Shown piece by piece: positions 16,937 through 25,703 of a stretch of DNA of 64,000 nucleotides (positions are counted from its first letter, which is position 1; each line of letters begins with the position of its first letter). A program made the translations under genes and the position numbers. The DNA lies in assembly GCF_003367705.1 (NCBI RefSeq), contig NZ_CP031425.1, positions 434,001 through 498,000 on the forward strand, written 5' to 3'. The notes beneath the pieces were generated by a model that saw only the letters and a program-made list of their open reading frames with translations, did not search any database and was not told the origin of the DNA. Source of the DNA: Microbacterium foliorum (GTDB lineage Bacteria > Actinomycetota > Actinomycetes > Actinomycetales > Microbacteriaceae).

Positions 16937-18409
16937 ATGTGCGGCATCGTCGGAATGGTGGGCTCTGCCCCGGTCAATCAGGACATCTACGACGCACTCC
17001 TGCTGCTGCAGCACCGCGGCCAGGATGCGACGGGCATCGCGACCGCTGAGGCGAACGGCGTCATGCACAACGCGAAGGCGCAGGGCATGGTCCGCGAGGC
17101 GTTCCGCACCCGCGACATGCGCGCGCTGCTGGGCAACGTCGGACTCGGTCACGTGCGCTACGCGACCAAGGGCACCGCGTCGAACGAGGAGGAGATGCAG
17201 CCGTTCTACGTGAACGCGCCGTACGGCATCATCCTCATCCACAACGGCAACCTCACCAACACCCGTGAGCTCACCGCCGACATGGCCCAGCGCGACCGCC
17301 GTCACCTCAACTCCTCGAGCGACACCGAGCTGCTGCTCAACGTGCTCGCCGGTGAGCTGCAGAACACCACGTCGACGGTCGACCTCGACTCCGAGCGGAT
17401 CTTCGAGGCGGTCGAGCGCACGCACGAGCGCATCGAGGGCGCCTACGCGGTGATCGCGGTGATCGCCGGATACGGTCTGCTGGCCTTCCGTGATCCCTTC
17501 GGCATCCGCCCGCTGATCCTCGGACGTCGTCCGTCGACGGTCGCCGGAGCGGAGGGCCGCGACGAGTGGGTCGTGGCCAGCGAATCGCTCGTGCTCGAGA
17601 ACGCCGACTACGAGGTCGTGCGCGAGGTCGAGCCCGGTGAGGCGATCTTCATCACGAACGAGGGCGAGCTGCACAGCCGCCAGTGCGCGAAGGACGCCAC
17701 GCTCGCGCCGTGCGCGTTCGAGTACGTGTACCTCGCGCGTCCCGACTCGGTCATGAACGGCGTCTCGGTCTACGAGTCGCGGCTGCGCATGGGCGACAAG
17801 CTGGCCGACACCATCGCGAAGCACGTCCCGATGGACAAGATCGACGTGGTCATGCCGATCCCCGATTCCTCGCGTCCCGCGGCCATGGAGGTCGCGCGCA
17901 AGCTGGGCATCGAATACCGCGAGGGCTTCTACAAGAACCGCTATGTGGGGCGTACCTTCATCATGCCCGGGCAGGCGGTGCGCAAGAAGAGCGTACGGCA
18001 GAAGCTCAACGCCATGTCGACGGAGTTCCAGGGCAAGAACGTGCTGCTGATCGACGACTCGATCGTGCGCGGCACGACCTCGCGGGAGATCATCCAGATG
18101 GCCAGGGACGCCGGCGCCACGTCGGTCACGTTCGCCTCGGCGGCGCCCCCCGTGCGGTATCCGCACGTCTACGGCATCAACATGCCCTCGCGCCACGAGC
18201 TCATCGCGCACGGCCGCACCATTCCCGAGATCGCCGCCGAACTGGGCTGCGACCACCTGGTCTACCAGGAGGTCGAGGACCTCAAGGCCGCGATCACCGA
18301 GGGGTCGGTGCTCGACGATCTCGACATGAGCTGCTTCGACGGTCGGTACGTCACCGGCACCGTCTCCGACGAGTACCTCGCGTGGGTGGAGGGGTCGCAG
18401 ACCTCGTGA
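16937..18409 (+). CDS. purF: Amidophosphoribosyltransferase
   Basis: 490 residues. First committed step of purine synthesis: PRPP plus glutamine to phosphoribosylamine. The N-terminal nucleophile Cys2 follows Met directly (MCGIVGMVG), then the glutaminase domain (GHVRYATKG, HNGNLTN) and the phosphoribosyltransferase domain with the PRPP loop VLLIDDSIVRGTTSREI. No propeptide is present, so maturation needs only Met removal. Six bases after purM; its stop overlaps the GTG start of the next MFS gene. Confidence 0.97.
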   Translation: MCGIVGMVGSAPVNQDIYDALLLLQHRGQDATGIATAEANGVMHNAKAQGMVREAFRTRDMRALLGNVGLGHVRYATKGTASNEEEMQPFYVNAPYGIILIHNGNLTNTRELTADMAQRDRRHLNSSSDTELLLNVLAGELQNTTSTVDLDSERIFEAVERTHERIEGAYAVIAVIAGYGLLAFRDPFGIRPLILGRRPSTVAGAEGRDEWVVASESLVLENADYEVVREVEPGEAIFITNEGELHSRQCAKDATLAPCAFEYVYLARPDSVMNGVSVYESRLRMGDKLADTIAKHVPMDKIDVVMPIPDSSRPAAMEVARKLGIEYREGFYKNRYVGRTFIMPGQAVRKKSVRQKLNAMSTEFQGKNVLLIDDSIVRGTTSREIIQMARDAGATSVTFASAAPPVRYPHVYGINMPSRHELIAHGRTIPEIAAELGCDHLVYQEVEDLKAAITEGSVLDDLDMSCFDGRYVTGTVSDEYLAWVEGSQTS

Positions 18410-19752
18410 CCTCGGGTGCGCAGCCGCTGTGGCGTGGACGCGCGCTCGCCCTGATCGGCATCGTCCTCGTCGCGTTCTCGCTGCGATCGGCCGTCGCCTC
18501 GCTGTCGCCGGTGATCGACCATGTCGCCGAGGACTTCCCGGTCTCGTCGGTCGTCGTCGGTCTCATCGGGGCCGCTCCGCCGGTGTGCTTCGCCGTGTTC
18601 GGTCTGCTCACCCCGCTGTTCGAGCGTCGCTTCGGTCTCGAACGCGTCGCGGTCGTCGCGATCGCACTGATCGCGGCGGGTCTGCTGCTGCGCAGCCTCG
18701 CGGTCGATTCGACGTCGCTCCTCGCCGCCACCGCCGTGGTGTTCGCGGGCGTCGGCTCGGGGAACGTGCTGCTGCCGCCGCTGGTCAAGAAGTACTTCCC
18801 CGATCGCCTCGGGCTGATGATGACGGTCTACTCGACCACGATGGCCGTGTCGACCTTCGTCCCACCCCTCGTCGCCGTGCCGATCGCCGACACGGCGGGC
18901 TGGCGCGTGTCTCTGGGGCTGTGGGGCGTGTTCGCCGCGATCGCGCTGGTGCCGTGGGTGACGATGCTGCTCGCGCACCGCACGGCCGGTCCCGCCGCGC
19001 GCGTGCCGGTGTCGGGTTCGGCGGCTGATTCGACGTCGACGGATGCGGAGACGGATGCGGATGCGGAGACGGACGCCGACGCCGATTCCCGCGCCGCCTC
19101 GCTGGCGACCGGCCCGATCGGCACAGCGCCCGCCAACCCCCGGGTGTTCGGTCGACTGTGGCGCCTGCCTCTGGCCTGGTCTATCGCGCTCGTCTTCGGG
19201 GCGTCGTCGACCGTGGCCTACGTCTCGTTCTCGTGGTTGCCCACCATCATGATCGATGTGGGCGGTGTCTCGCCGTCGAACGCGGGGCTGCTGCTGTCGC
19301 TGTTCGGCCTGATGGGGCTGCCGTGCTCGCTGATCGTGCCGATCCTCATCGTGCGCTTCCAGGCGACGCGACCGGTGTTCTTCTTCGCGATCACCTCGGG
19401 ACTGATCGGCCTGGCCGGTTTCCTCTTCTTCCCGACCGTCGGACTCCCGCTCTGGGTCGTGCTGTTCGGCCTCGCACCGGCACTGTTCCCGGTCGCGCTG
19501 GTGCTGCTGAGCATCCGTGCCCGCACACCCGAGAGCGCCGTCGCGCTGAGCGGTTTCGTGCAGAGCATCGGGTATGCCGTGGCGGCCGTGTTCCCCCTGC
19601 TGATCGGCCTGCTGCATGACGTGACCGACAGCTGGGTGATCCCTCTGTGGGTCCTGGTCGGCGTGCTGATCGCCGTCATCCCCGCGGGCTGGGTCGCCGG
19701 TCGACGACGCACGATCGAGGAGGACTGGGAGCGCCGATACGGGCGGTGGTGA
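18406..19752 (+). CDS. MFS transporter, CynX/NimT family
   Basis: 448 residues, 12 predicted TM segments. The N-terminal helix reads ALIGIVLVAFSLRSAVASLSP and the TM2-3 region VVVGLIGAAPPVCFAVFGLL, typical of the cyanate/nitroimidazole (CynX/NimT) subfamily. The loop between TM6 and TM7 carries an unusual run of acidic repeats (DAETDADAETDADADS, about residues 210-226) made by GGATGC-type DNA repeats. Start is GTG overlapping the purF stop in GTGA, so it is probably translated from the purM-purF mRNA. Substrate unknown. Confidence 0.88.
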   Translation: MTSGAQPLWRGRALALIGIVLVAFSLRSAVASLSPVIDHVAEDFPVSSVVVGLIGAAPPVCFAVFGLLTPLFERRFGLERVAVVAIALIAAGLLLRSLAVDSTSLLAATAVVFAGVGSGNVLLPPLVKKYFPDRLGLMMTVYSTTMAVSTFVPPLVAVPIADTAGWRVSLGLWGVFAAIALVPWVTMLLAHRTAGPAARVPVSGSAADSTSTDAETDADAETDADADSRAASLATGPIGTAPANPRVFGRLWRLPLAWSIALVFGASSTVAYVSFSWLPTIMIDVGGVSPSNAGLLLSLFGLMGLPCSLIVPILIVRFQATRPVFFFAITSGLIGLAGFLFFPTVGLPLWVVLFGLAPALFPVALVLLSIRARTPESAVALSGFVQSIGYAVAAVFPLLIGLLHDVTDSWVIPLWVLVGVLIAVIPAGWVAGRRRTIEEDWERRYGRW

Positions 19753-19788
19753 CGCGCGCGATCGGACCTCAGACCGGGGGTCGCGGGG

Positions 19789-20628
19789 TCAGGCCGTCGC
19801 GGGAGTTCTCTGCACGGTGGGCAGACGCACGTCGTCGCCGAGCCTGATCGTGCCGGACGAGACCGAGCCCTCTGTCGTCGCGGGAAGCAGCAGGCGTCCC
19901 AGCGTCGGCTCCTCCTGAGCGAGGGCGCCGGTGAGGGTCGTGAGCACCTTGGCGTCGCGGAGGCCGGTGTCGGGGTTCGCATGCGTCGCGAGACACCGCA
20001 CGATGGGTCCTTCCGTCTGCAGCGTCACCTCGCCGATGCGCACCTCGCCCGACCAGTCGAGCTCCTCCCAGGCGTCGACGCCGTCGATCACGATGTTCGA
20101 TCGGAAGCGGCGATCGTCGACGTCGATCCCGAGTGCGCCGCTCAGTGCGAGGGTGCTCGCTCGTCCATGCACCGAGATGAAGCCGCGAGCGCGGTCCTGG
20201 AAACGCGCCGTCTCACCGTCACCGACGAGCACCAGCGGCAGACGACCCGGGCGCGAGAGCTTGCGGCCCTCGGGGGTGGCGAGGACGAACTCGGTGACGG
20301 CCTCGGCCAGCGCGGTGCGACCGTCGGCATCGAGGCCGGCCTCGACCAGCAGGTCGCCGCCGTGTCCGATCCGCACCCGACCGGAGGTGTCGTCGTATCG
20401 GGTGCGCAGCGCGGCCACCGAGGGGAAGTCCTGCAGTGAGAGACCCCGCGCCTTCGGCCAGTGGTCCAGACCGTCGTCGCGCCGTTCCGGTGTCGCAGCG
20501 TCCGCGAACCGGAAGGCGAGCACGCGGTCGCCGGCGACCCTGCCGTCGGACTGCACCTGCAGCTCCTCGACGGACTCGGCGGTGAAACCCTTGATGGGGT
20601 GGCGGTAGAGGGCGGTGACGCGGGGCAT
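19789..20628 (-). CDS. MOSC domain-containing protein
   Basis: 279 residues. N-terminal MOSC_N-like beta-barrel segment (VTALYRHPIKGFTAESV) and MOSC domain with the conserved Cys region GPIVRCLATHANPDTGLRD, the motif family seen in molybdenum-cofactor sulfurase C-termini and mARC. It likely binds molybdenum cofactor or transfers sulfur; the exact role is unknown. ATG at 20628 has GAGAAT exactly six bases upstream. Confidence 0.88.
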   Translation of the reverse strand: MPRVTALYRHPIKGFTAESVEELQVQSDGRVAGDRVLAFRFADAATPERRDDGLDHWPKARGLSLQDFPSVAALRTRYDDTSGRVRIGHGGDLLVEAGLDADGRTALAEAVTEFVLATPEGRKLSRPGRLPLVLVGDGETARFQDRARGFISVHGRASTLALSGALGIDVDDRRFRSNIVIDGVDAWEELDWSGEVRIGEVTLQTEGPIVRCLATHANPDTGLRDAKVLTTLTGALAQEEPTLGRLLLPATTEGSVSSGTIRLGDDVRLPTVQRTPATA

Positions 20629-20678
20629 GCGCCGATTCTCTCAGGTGTCGAGAACGTCGACCGCCGGGTACGACGAAA

Positions 20679-20699
20679 CCCCCGCAGGTCGTGCGGGGG
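20679..20699 (-). terminator. Terminator of the DUF3073 gene
   Basis: On the minus strand, CCCCCGC, a seven-base loop and GCGGGGG are followed by TTTCGTC, just after the DUF3073 stop codon. Confidence 0.7.
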
Positions 20700-20720
20700 A
20701 GAAGTCGAACAGAGGGGCGA

Positions 20721-20909
20721 TCAGGCCTTCTCTAGTTCATCCTCGTCTTCGTCTGCGTACTCGTCGGCCCACTTGTCGACGTACGCGTCTTCCGAGTCAC
20801 TCGGGTGCGCGAGCTCACGTTCGAGCGCCGAGTAGTTCACCGACGGACTGAATGACTTCAGTTCGCGAGCGATCTTGGTGTGTTTCGCCTTTTGACGGCC
20901 ACGGCCCAT
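20721..20909 (-). CDS. DUF3073 family small protein
   Basis: 62 residues. The start MGRGRQKAKHTKIARELK, then SFSPSVNYSALEREL, and a highly acidic C-terminus (DEYADEDEDELEKA) are diagnostic of DUF3073, a small conserved actinobacterial protein of unknown function. A basic N-terminus with an acidic tail suggests nucleic-acid or ribosome association, but that is inference. Start chosen at ATG 20909 on family grounds, with TGAGGGGG about ten bases upstream. Confidence 0.9.
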   Translation of the reverse strand: MGRGRQKAKHTKIARELKSFSPSVNYSALERELAHPSDSEDAYVDKWADEYADEDEDELEKA

Positions 20910-21058
20910 GCGCGAGACCCCCTCACGAGTTAAGCTGCGGGCAACGAGAGCCCGAGTCATTCACGACACCGGCTGAAGGCCGGTAAGAGTAGCATTCAGA
21001 ATAGCACGCGGGCGGACCGCCCTGGCCCGTCGGCAGGCTGGTGAAGGGAGCGATCCTC
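20910..21058. promoter_or_regulatory. Divergent promoter region DUF3073 / universal stress protein
   Basis: 149 bp. CCGGCTGAAGGCCGG (about 20970-20984) forms a hairpin that would lie in the DUF3073 leader. TACTCT and TATTCT on the minus strand and TAAGAGT/TAGCAT on the plus strand are overlapping -10 candidates near 20982-21003. Confidence 0.4.
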
Positions 21059-21601
21059 ATGACCGAGAGCAACGCGACGCACGCCGATGAGGCGGCGCAG
21101 AACGCGACACTGCAGAAAGCAGTCATCGTCGGGATGCAGCCGGGCCAGGCGCCCAGAGTCATCGAGGAGGCCGCGCGCTACGCCCGACTGTTGCGTGTGC
21201 CCCTCGTGGTGGCCCATGTCGATGTCACGCGCTTCGTCACCTACGAGGATCCTGACGGGTACGTGCATTCGGCCCCCATCGACGTCAATTTCGACGCGGG
21301 CGCGGCAGAGTTCGAGGCGGTGCAGGCTCAGGCTGCCGCCGTGCTCGACGGATCGGGGCTCACCTGGACCGCGAGGCAGCTCGTCGGAGATCCCGCCCTC
21401 GCGATCAAGCAGCTCGCCCACCGACTCGATGCGCAGCTGATCGTCGTCGGCACGCGCAAACGGGGCATCGGCGAATCGATCAGGGAGTTCTTCACGGGTT
21501 CGGTGGCCGCGCGACTCGCCCACCGTCAGCACCGGTCGGTGCTGGTGGTCCCGCTGGAGGAGCCCGTGCCCGACACGCAGCCGGAGATCTGGACGGAGTA
21601 G
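21059..21601 (+). CDS. Universal stress protein (UspA) family
   Basis: 180 residues, a single Usp domain (about 25-172). The nucleotide-binding signature is visible as LIVVGTRKRGIGESIREFF followed by TGSVAARLAHRQHRSVLVVP, matching GxxGx(9)G(S/T). The ATG at 21059 is chosen over an in-frame GTG at 21041 because GAAGGGAG lies eight bases before it. Usually induced under starvation or stress; ATP binding is expected. Confidence 0.92.
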   Translation: MTESNATHADEAAQNATLQKAVIVGMQPGQAPRVIEEAARYARLLRVPLVVAHVDVTRFVTYEDPDGYVHSAPIDVNFDAGAAEFEAVQAQAAAVLDGSGLTWTARQLVGDPALAIKQLAHRLDAQLIVVGTRKRGIGESIREFFTGSVAARLAHRQHRSVLVVPLEEPVPDTQPEIWTE

Positions 21602-21910
21602 GGCGCGCGTTTCGTCTCGTCGCTGCGCTCCTCGCTCAACGGGCGGGGTGCGTCCGGCGGCGGAGGGGGTGCGCGTTTCGTCTCGTCGCTGCGCTCCTCG
21701 CTCAACGGGCGGGGTGGGTCCGGCGGGTGAGGCGGCGGAGTAGGGCGCGCGTTTCGTCTCGTCGCTGCGCTCCTCGCTCAACGGGCGGGGTGGGTCCGGC
21801 GGTGAGGGGGCGGAGGGGGAGGCGCGTTTCGTCTCGTCGCTGCGCTCCTCGCTCAACGAGCGGGCGGGCGGATCCGGCCGTTGAGCGAGCGGAGCGAGAC
21901 GAAACGCGCA
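21602..21910. repeat. Array of five dispersed repeats
   Basis: Four direct copies of GCGTTTCGTCTCGTCGCTGC followed by GCTCCTCGCTCAACG, spaced roughly 55-75 bp apart by GGGCGGGGTG(G/C)GTCCGGCGG spacers, then one copy in the opposite orientation (TTGAGCGAGCGGAGCGAGAC followed by GAAACGC) that ends just before the PadR stop. The final inverted pair can fold into a hairpin. No gene seen. Confidence 0.88.
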
Positions 21911-21915
21911 GGACG

Positions 21916-22542
21916 TCAGCGCCCCAGTGCCGCGAGGGCGGTGGTGATGCCGCGAGCGGCGGCATCCAGTCCGTCCTCGAGCTGCGTCACCACGGATGCC
22001 GGCAGCGTGCCGCCCTTCGCGATGTGGGTGCGCAGGTCGGTGCGGACCCTCGCACGGAAGGCGTTGATGACGGCATCCGCTCGGTGCATCTCCTCACGGG
22101 TGAGGGAGCGCTCGTCGTCGCCCGCACTGCGGGGACGCGACGGTGATGTGGCGCGATCGTCCTTCGCGGCGGTGGCGAGGTCGGCACGGAGGCTCTTCAT
22201 GGCCTCCTTGACGCTCTGGCGCACCTCATTGGCGATCAGCCGCACCGAATCGGTCAGCCCCGCCTCGATGCCGGCGAGGTCGCCCTCTCGTGAGGCGAGC
22301 TCGGCGCGTCCGGAGTCGGTGATCGCGTAGATCGTCGTGCGGCCGTCGACGGTCTTGCTGACGAGGCCCTCCTCTTCGAGCTTGGCCAATCGCGGGTAGA
22401 TCGTGCCGGCGCTGGGCGTGTACGTCCCGCCGGTGCGGTCCGTCAGCGCCTGGATGATCCCGTACCCGTGCTGGGGTGCTTCGGCGAGCAGCGAGAGGAG
22501 GTAGAGCCTCAGGTCGCCGTGAGAGAAGACCGCCGGACTCAT
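21916..22542 (-). CDS. PadR-family transcriptional regulator
   Basis: 208 residues. PadR winged helix: LRLYLLSLLAEAPQHGYGII, TYTPSAGTIYPRLAKLEEEG and TIYAITDSGRAEL (residues about 8-80), then a long helical C-terminal part. The ATG at 22542 overlaps the DUF4097 stop (ATGA). The pair DUF4097-PadR is a recurrent actinobacterial operon; the regulator probably acts on the CACGATATATCGTG palindromes ahead of DUF4097. Confidence 0.92.
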   Translation of the reverse strand: MSPAVFSHGDLRLYLLSLLAEAPQHGYGIIQALTDRTGGTYTPSAGTIYPRLAKLEEEGLVSKTVDGRTTIYAITDSGRAELASREGDLAGIEAGLTDSVRLIANEVRQSVKEAMKSLRADLATAAKDDRATSPSRPRSAGDDERSLTREEMHRADAVINAFRARVRTDLRTHIAKGGTLPASVVTQLEDGLDAAARGITTALAALGR

Positions 22543-23378
22543 GCTTCCCACTCCGCATCGTCGGTGATGGATGCCGGTGAGCGGCGGAGCACCGTGACGC
22601 CGCCGGAGACCGAGTTGGCGCGCAGGTCGACGAATCGGCCGGCCAGCTCGCCGGTCGATCCGGTGTAGTTGCTGGGGCCCGACGTGTTGCGCTCCACGCC
22701 GTCGATGAGGAGGCGCCCGCTCAGCGAGCGGATGACGTAGTTCGCGGCGAGCGACTCGTCGAGTCGCACGGTGGTGCCGCCGGACACGGAGTTCACGGTG
22801 ATGGTGTTGACGTCTCCCGCGGCGTCGACGAGCGTCGAGCCCGACACGATGTCGACGGTCGCGCGACGCACGGTGCCGGTGACGGCGAGGTCGCCCGAGA
22901 CGCTGTTCGCACTGATGGATCCGGTCAGTCCGCGCACCTGCACGTCGCCGGACACGGAGTTGACGGTGAGGTCGCCGATCAGGGTGTCGACGATGAGGTC
23001 GCCCGAGACGGTGTTCAGACGTGCATCGTTGCGGATGCCCGACACCAGGGCCCCGGCGCTCACGACGCCCAGGTTGAGGGCGACCGAGCGGGGGACGGCG
23101 ACGCTGACCTCGGCCTTGGGTCCTCCGGAGCCGAAGTTGCGGAACACCTCGAGGAAGTTGTCCCAGCCGAGCTGCGGATGGTCGATCTCGACCTCGCCGT
23201 CGTTCGCCTCGATGCGCAGGTCCTTGGTGGTGACGCCGTGCACCTCGATGCGGATGCCGGGTTCATCGTGCGCGATGACGTCGACCTGGCCGCCGACCAG
23301 ACCGATCTTCAGCCGGGTGACGTTCTCGATGTCGATCACGCGTTCTTCGCCGGGGGCGACGAGCCACTTCTCGGTCAT
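22539..23378 (-). CDS. DUF4097 (adhesin-like beta-helix) protein
   Basis: 279 residues without a signal peptide. The middle and C-terminal portions repeat NSVSGD/NSVSGG about every 20 residues, the mark of the DUF4097 right-handed beta-helix. Such proteins are commonly encoded with PadR regulators and with membrane stress proteins; the role is not known. Leader: TATGTCTGCTTCTCCTG on the plus strand corresponds to CAGGAGAAGCAGAC before the ATG, giving AGGAG as ribosome binding site. Two operators lie upstream. Confidence 0.9.
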   Translation of the reverse strand: MTEKWLVAPGEERVIDIENVTRLKIGLVGGQVDVIAHDEPGIRIEVHGVTTKDLRIEANDGEVEIDHPQLGWDNFLEVFRNFGSGGPKAEVSVAVPRSVALNLGVVSAGALVSGIRNDARLNTVSGDLIVDTLIGDLTVNSVSGDVQVRGLTGSISANSVSGDLAVTGTVRRATVDIVSGSTLVDAAGDVNTITVNSVSGGTTVRLDESLAANYVIRSLSGRLLIDGVERNTSGPSNYTGSTGELAGRFVDLRANSVSGGVTVLRRSPASITDDAEWEA

Positions 23379-23403
23379 GTCTGCTTCTCCTGTGTCGAGC
23401 GAT

Positions 23404-23446
23404 CACGATATATCGTGTTTCGGTCAGAGTAACACGATATATCTCG
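23404..23446. promoter_or_regulatory. Two PadR-type operators upstream of DUF4097-padR
   Basis: CACGATATATCGTG (23404-23417) is a perfect 14-bp palindrome. A second copy, CACGATATATCTCG (23433-23446), matches 12 of 14 positions, with 29 bp between starts, close to three helical turns. AT-rich TATAT in this GC-rich DNA stands out. Likely bound by the PadR protein of the same operon. Confidence 0.75.
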
Positions 23447-23460
23447 ACTCTGTCAACCCC

Positions 23461-23982
23461 TCATTCGGCGTGCGACTGAACCTGCCGGTATCGGGAGAGG
23501 ACGACGGAGAGCACGGTTCTGCCGTCGCCGAAGACCGGGACGAGGAACACGGCGTGCGCCAGGTACCAGAGGTGCAGGTGCGACTGCGGGATCAGCATCA
23601 GAAGGGCGATGCCCGCGACCACGCAGGACCCGGGCCCGGCGAGCGCCGCGAGAAGCGCGGCTCTCCCGCTGATCCGGCCGTGCGCGCTCACCGACAGTCG
23701 CCACAGCGTGCGCTCGAGCGTGATGGCCGTGATCCCGCGCGCACGCGAGAGCACGAACAGGTGCCCGAGCTCGTGCAGGCCGAAGGAGCAGCAGAGCCCG
23801 AGGACGTAGTGCGCGGCGAGTGCGGCGACTGCATCCGCGATCCCCGTCTGCTCGGTGACGGCGGCGAGTGCCCCGGTCGCCACGACCAGCGCGCCGAAGC
23901 CGAGATGGAGCGGCCAGGCCGCGAGGAGGAGCCATCGGCAGATGAGGCCCGCGCCGACGCGCTCGGCGCGGGCCGACCACAT
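23461..23982 (-). CDS. Membrane M50-type (site-2-protease-like) metalloprotease
   Basis: 173 residues with about four hydrophobic segments. The zinc motif HELGH lies inside a membrane segment (GLHELGHLFVLS, about residues 75-86), a LAGPGSC turn matches the AGPxxN-type motif of M50 enzymes, and VPVFGDGRTV supplies the third ligand Asp as in the NPxxDG motif. This is the pattern of intramembrane S2P-like proteases, short version. The ATG at 23982 follows GGGGGGAGCTGAG and lies two bases after the stop of the upstream gene, so it is the last gene of the peptide/ABC cassette. It probably processes the small membrane peptide of 26491-26733, as proposed for YydH; this role is inference. Confidence 0.75.
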   Translation of the reverse strand: MWSARAERVGAGLICRWLLLAAWPLHLGFGALVVATGALAAVTEQTGIADAVAALAAHYVLGLCCSFGLHELGHLFVLSRARGITAITLERTLWRLSVSAHGRISGRAALLAALAGPGSCVVAGIALLMLIPQSHLHLWYLAHAVFLVPVFGDGRTVLSVVLSRYRQVQSHAE

Positions 23983-23983
23983 C

Positions 23984-24298
23984 TCAGCTCCCCCCGGCGA
24001 GGAGGTATCTGCGGCGCTCGACGAGCGCATCGTGCACGGCGAACACGGCGAGGATGAAAACCGTCACCACGATGATGCTGAGGATGATCGGAAGCGCGTC
24101 GTTCAACCCCGCTCCCAGCTGGGTGGGCCCGTCAGCGCTCGGATGCACCTCGACGAACACCGCCCCGAAGAAGCCGAGCCTTCGGCCCTCCGTCGATCCT
24201 TCCGCGAACATCAACCAGATCGCGGTGGCGATCGCCGCCCCCGCGGTGACGACGAGCGCTCCGACCGCGCTCACGGCGGTCCTCAACAACCACTTCAT
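23984..24298 (-). CDS. Small two-TM protein of the peptide/ABC cassette
   Basis: 104 residues. Two membrane segments (about 5-31 and 68-90) separated by a soluble loop rich in Gly, Glu and Pro, and a short basic C-terminus (VERRRYLLAGGS). No family recognised. AGAAAGGA precedes the ATG by about nine bases. Its first 166 bp overlap the 3' end of the permease frame; one base-frame over, the permease would instead end in an ATGA overlap with this start. Could be an accessory or immunity protein. Confidence 0.65.
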   Translation of the reverse strand: MKWLLRTAVSAVGALVVTAGAAIATAIWLMFAEGSTEGRRLGFFGAVFVEVHPSADGPTQLGAGLNDALPIILSIIVVTVFILAVFAVHDALVERRRYLLAGGS

Positions 24299-25703
24299 GA
24301 CGAGCGGTCCTTTCTGTTCGGTCCATCCCTGCGATGGAGAGTGCGGCAGAGAGCAGGGTGAGGAAGACCATCACCCCGATGGTGAAGGGAGTCGGCAGTC
24401 CGAGGAGGTTCGTGCCGAGCATGATCGTCCCCACCACGAGCCCGGCGATGGCGACACCGGCGATCACCGAGAACGGGTTGCCCTTCTCGGGAGGGAAGGC
24501 GATTCCGGCGAGAGTCAGGACGACGATGTTGGACGCCGCGAAGCCGATGACGGTGAGGATGGCATCCGCGGGTGTCCCGGTGAGCGCCGAGAGGGCGCTC
24601 ACCGGGACCGCGATCAGCGCGAGCACCGCCAGCTGCGGGCCGAGGATCAGGAGATAGCGCATCGACCCGCCGTGCCGCCGCGGCCCGGTGGCGCGCAGCG
24701 ACTCGGTCGAGACGAAGGAGTAGACGGACTGCACCGAGACCGCGATGAGCAGCAGAGGGGGGAGCCGGACGTTCGCGAGGAACAGGGCGTACGACCCCGC
24801 CAGAGCCAGCCCGATCACGGTGATGGTCTCGATCGCCCGGATGTGGGCCGAGAAGTAGACGCCGAACTCGGTCGACCCGAAGAGGCGGGGCATGACGGCG
24901 AAGCGCCGCGTCGGCTCGAACTGCCGCGGCGCCATCGCGATGACGGCGAGCACGAGCAGCGCGACCGACGGCACCCACGCCGACAGCGCGGCGAGCAGTC
25001 CGTGCGACGCGGCGATGTCGGCGAAGATCAGCGAGGGGGCGAAATAGTCATCGCCCTGACCGACGGCCGCGAAGAGCACCGGCTCGGACTGTGATGACAC
25101 CCCGAGATAGACGGCGACCATGGCGCCGGCGAGCGCCACCGGTACGAGAAACGCCCGGAGCCGGGCGAGACGGATGCGCAGGAGCAGCCGCTCGAGCGCC
25201 AGGTAGGCGACACTCGTCAGCAGATAGGCGACGACCGCCGGCAGGATCACGCAGGTCACGATGTCGTCGAGGATGCCGACGCCGCCGATCGACAGTGCCC
25301 CGGAGATGACGGCGCCGAGCGCGAAGGTGACCGCGATGGCGACGAGCAGGGTCTCGAAGAGCAGCACTCCGAGACCGCGCGCTCGATTGGTCAGCGGAAA
25401 GGAGAAGGTGAGCTCGATCAGATCGCCGGCCTTCAGGAACAGCACCCGCACGACGGTGAACGCCGTGAGCACCCAGAGCGGTATCGAGACGCCGACGACG
25501 CGCACCAGGGGAGGAAGCTGCTCGGGGTCGACGATCAGTTGCCGCAGGGCGAGCACACCGAACGCGCAGAAGCCCACGAACGCCGCCGCGACCGCGGCGA
25601 CGAGCGCCCAGCGGACGGCCGCGACGCGGAGCACGCCGCGGCGGAGGATGCGTCGCACCAGGAACATCCAGAGGAAACCGGCCAGCTGCAGCGACGGCCT
25701 CAT
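24132..25703 (-). CDS. ABC transporter permease of the peptide/ABC cassette
   Basis: 523 residues as read, with about 12 hydrophobic segments through residue 455. No conserved domain that I can name; overall organisation (long polytopic permease paired with a single ATPase) resembles exporters of bacteriocin and peptide loci. Starts with ATG overlapping the ATPase stop in ATGA. After the last TM (ending LSIAGM) the frame continues as an Arg-rich tail of 60 residues that overlaps the next gene by 166 bp; this tail is suspicious and a late frameshift is possible (see findings). Confidence 0.75.
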   Translation of the reverse strand: MRPSLQLAGFLWMFLVRRILRRGVLRVAAVRWALVAAVAAAFVGFCAFGVLALRQLIVDPEQLPPLVRVVGVSIPLWVLTAFTVVRVLFLKAGDLIELTFSFPLTNRARGLGVLLFETLLVAIAVTFALGAVISGALSIGGVGILDDIVTCVILPAVVAYLLTSVAYLALERLLLRIRLARLRAFLVPVALAGAMVAVYLGVSSQSEPVLFAAVGQGDDYFAPSLIFADIAASHGLLAALSAWVPSVALLVLAVIAMAPRQFEPTRRFAVMPRLFGSTEFGVYFSAHIRAIETITVIGLALAGSYALFLANVRLPPLLLIAVSVQSVYSFVSTESLRATGPRRHGGSMRYLLILGPQLAVLALIAVPVSALSALTGTPADAILTVIGFAASNIVVLTLAGIAFPPEKGNPFSVIAGVAIAGLVVGTIMLGTNLLGLPTPFTIGVMVFLTLLSAALSIAGMDRTERTARHEVVVEDRRERGRSARRHRGGGDRHRDLVDVRGRIDGGPKARLLRGGVRRGASER

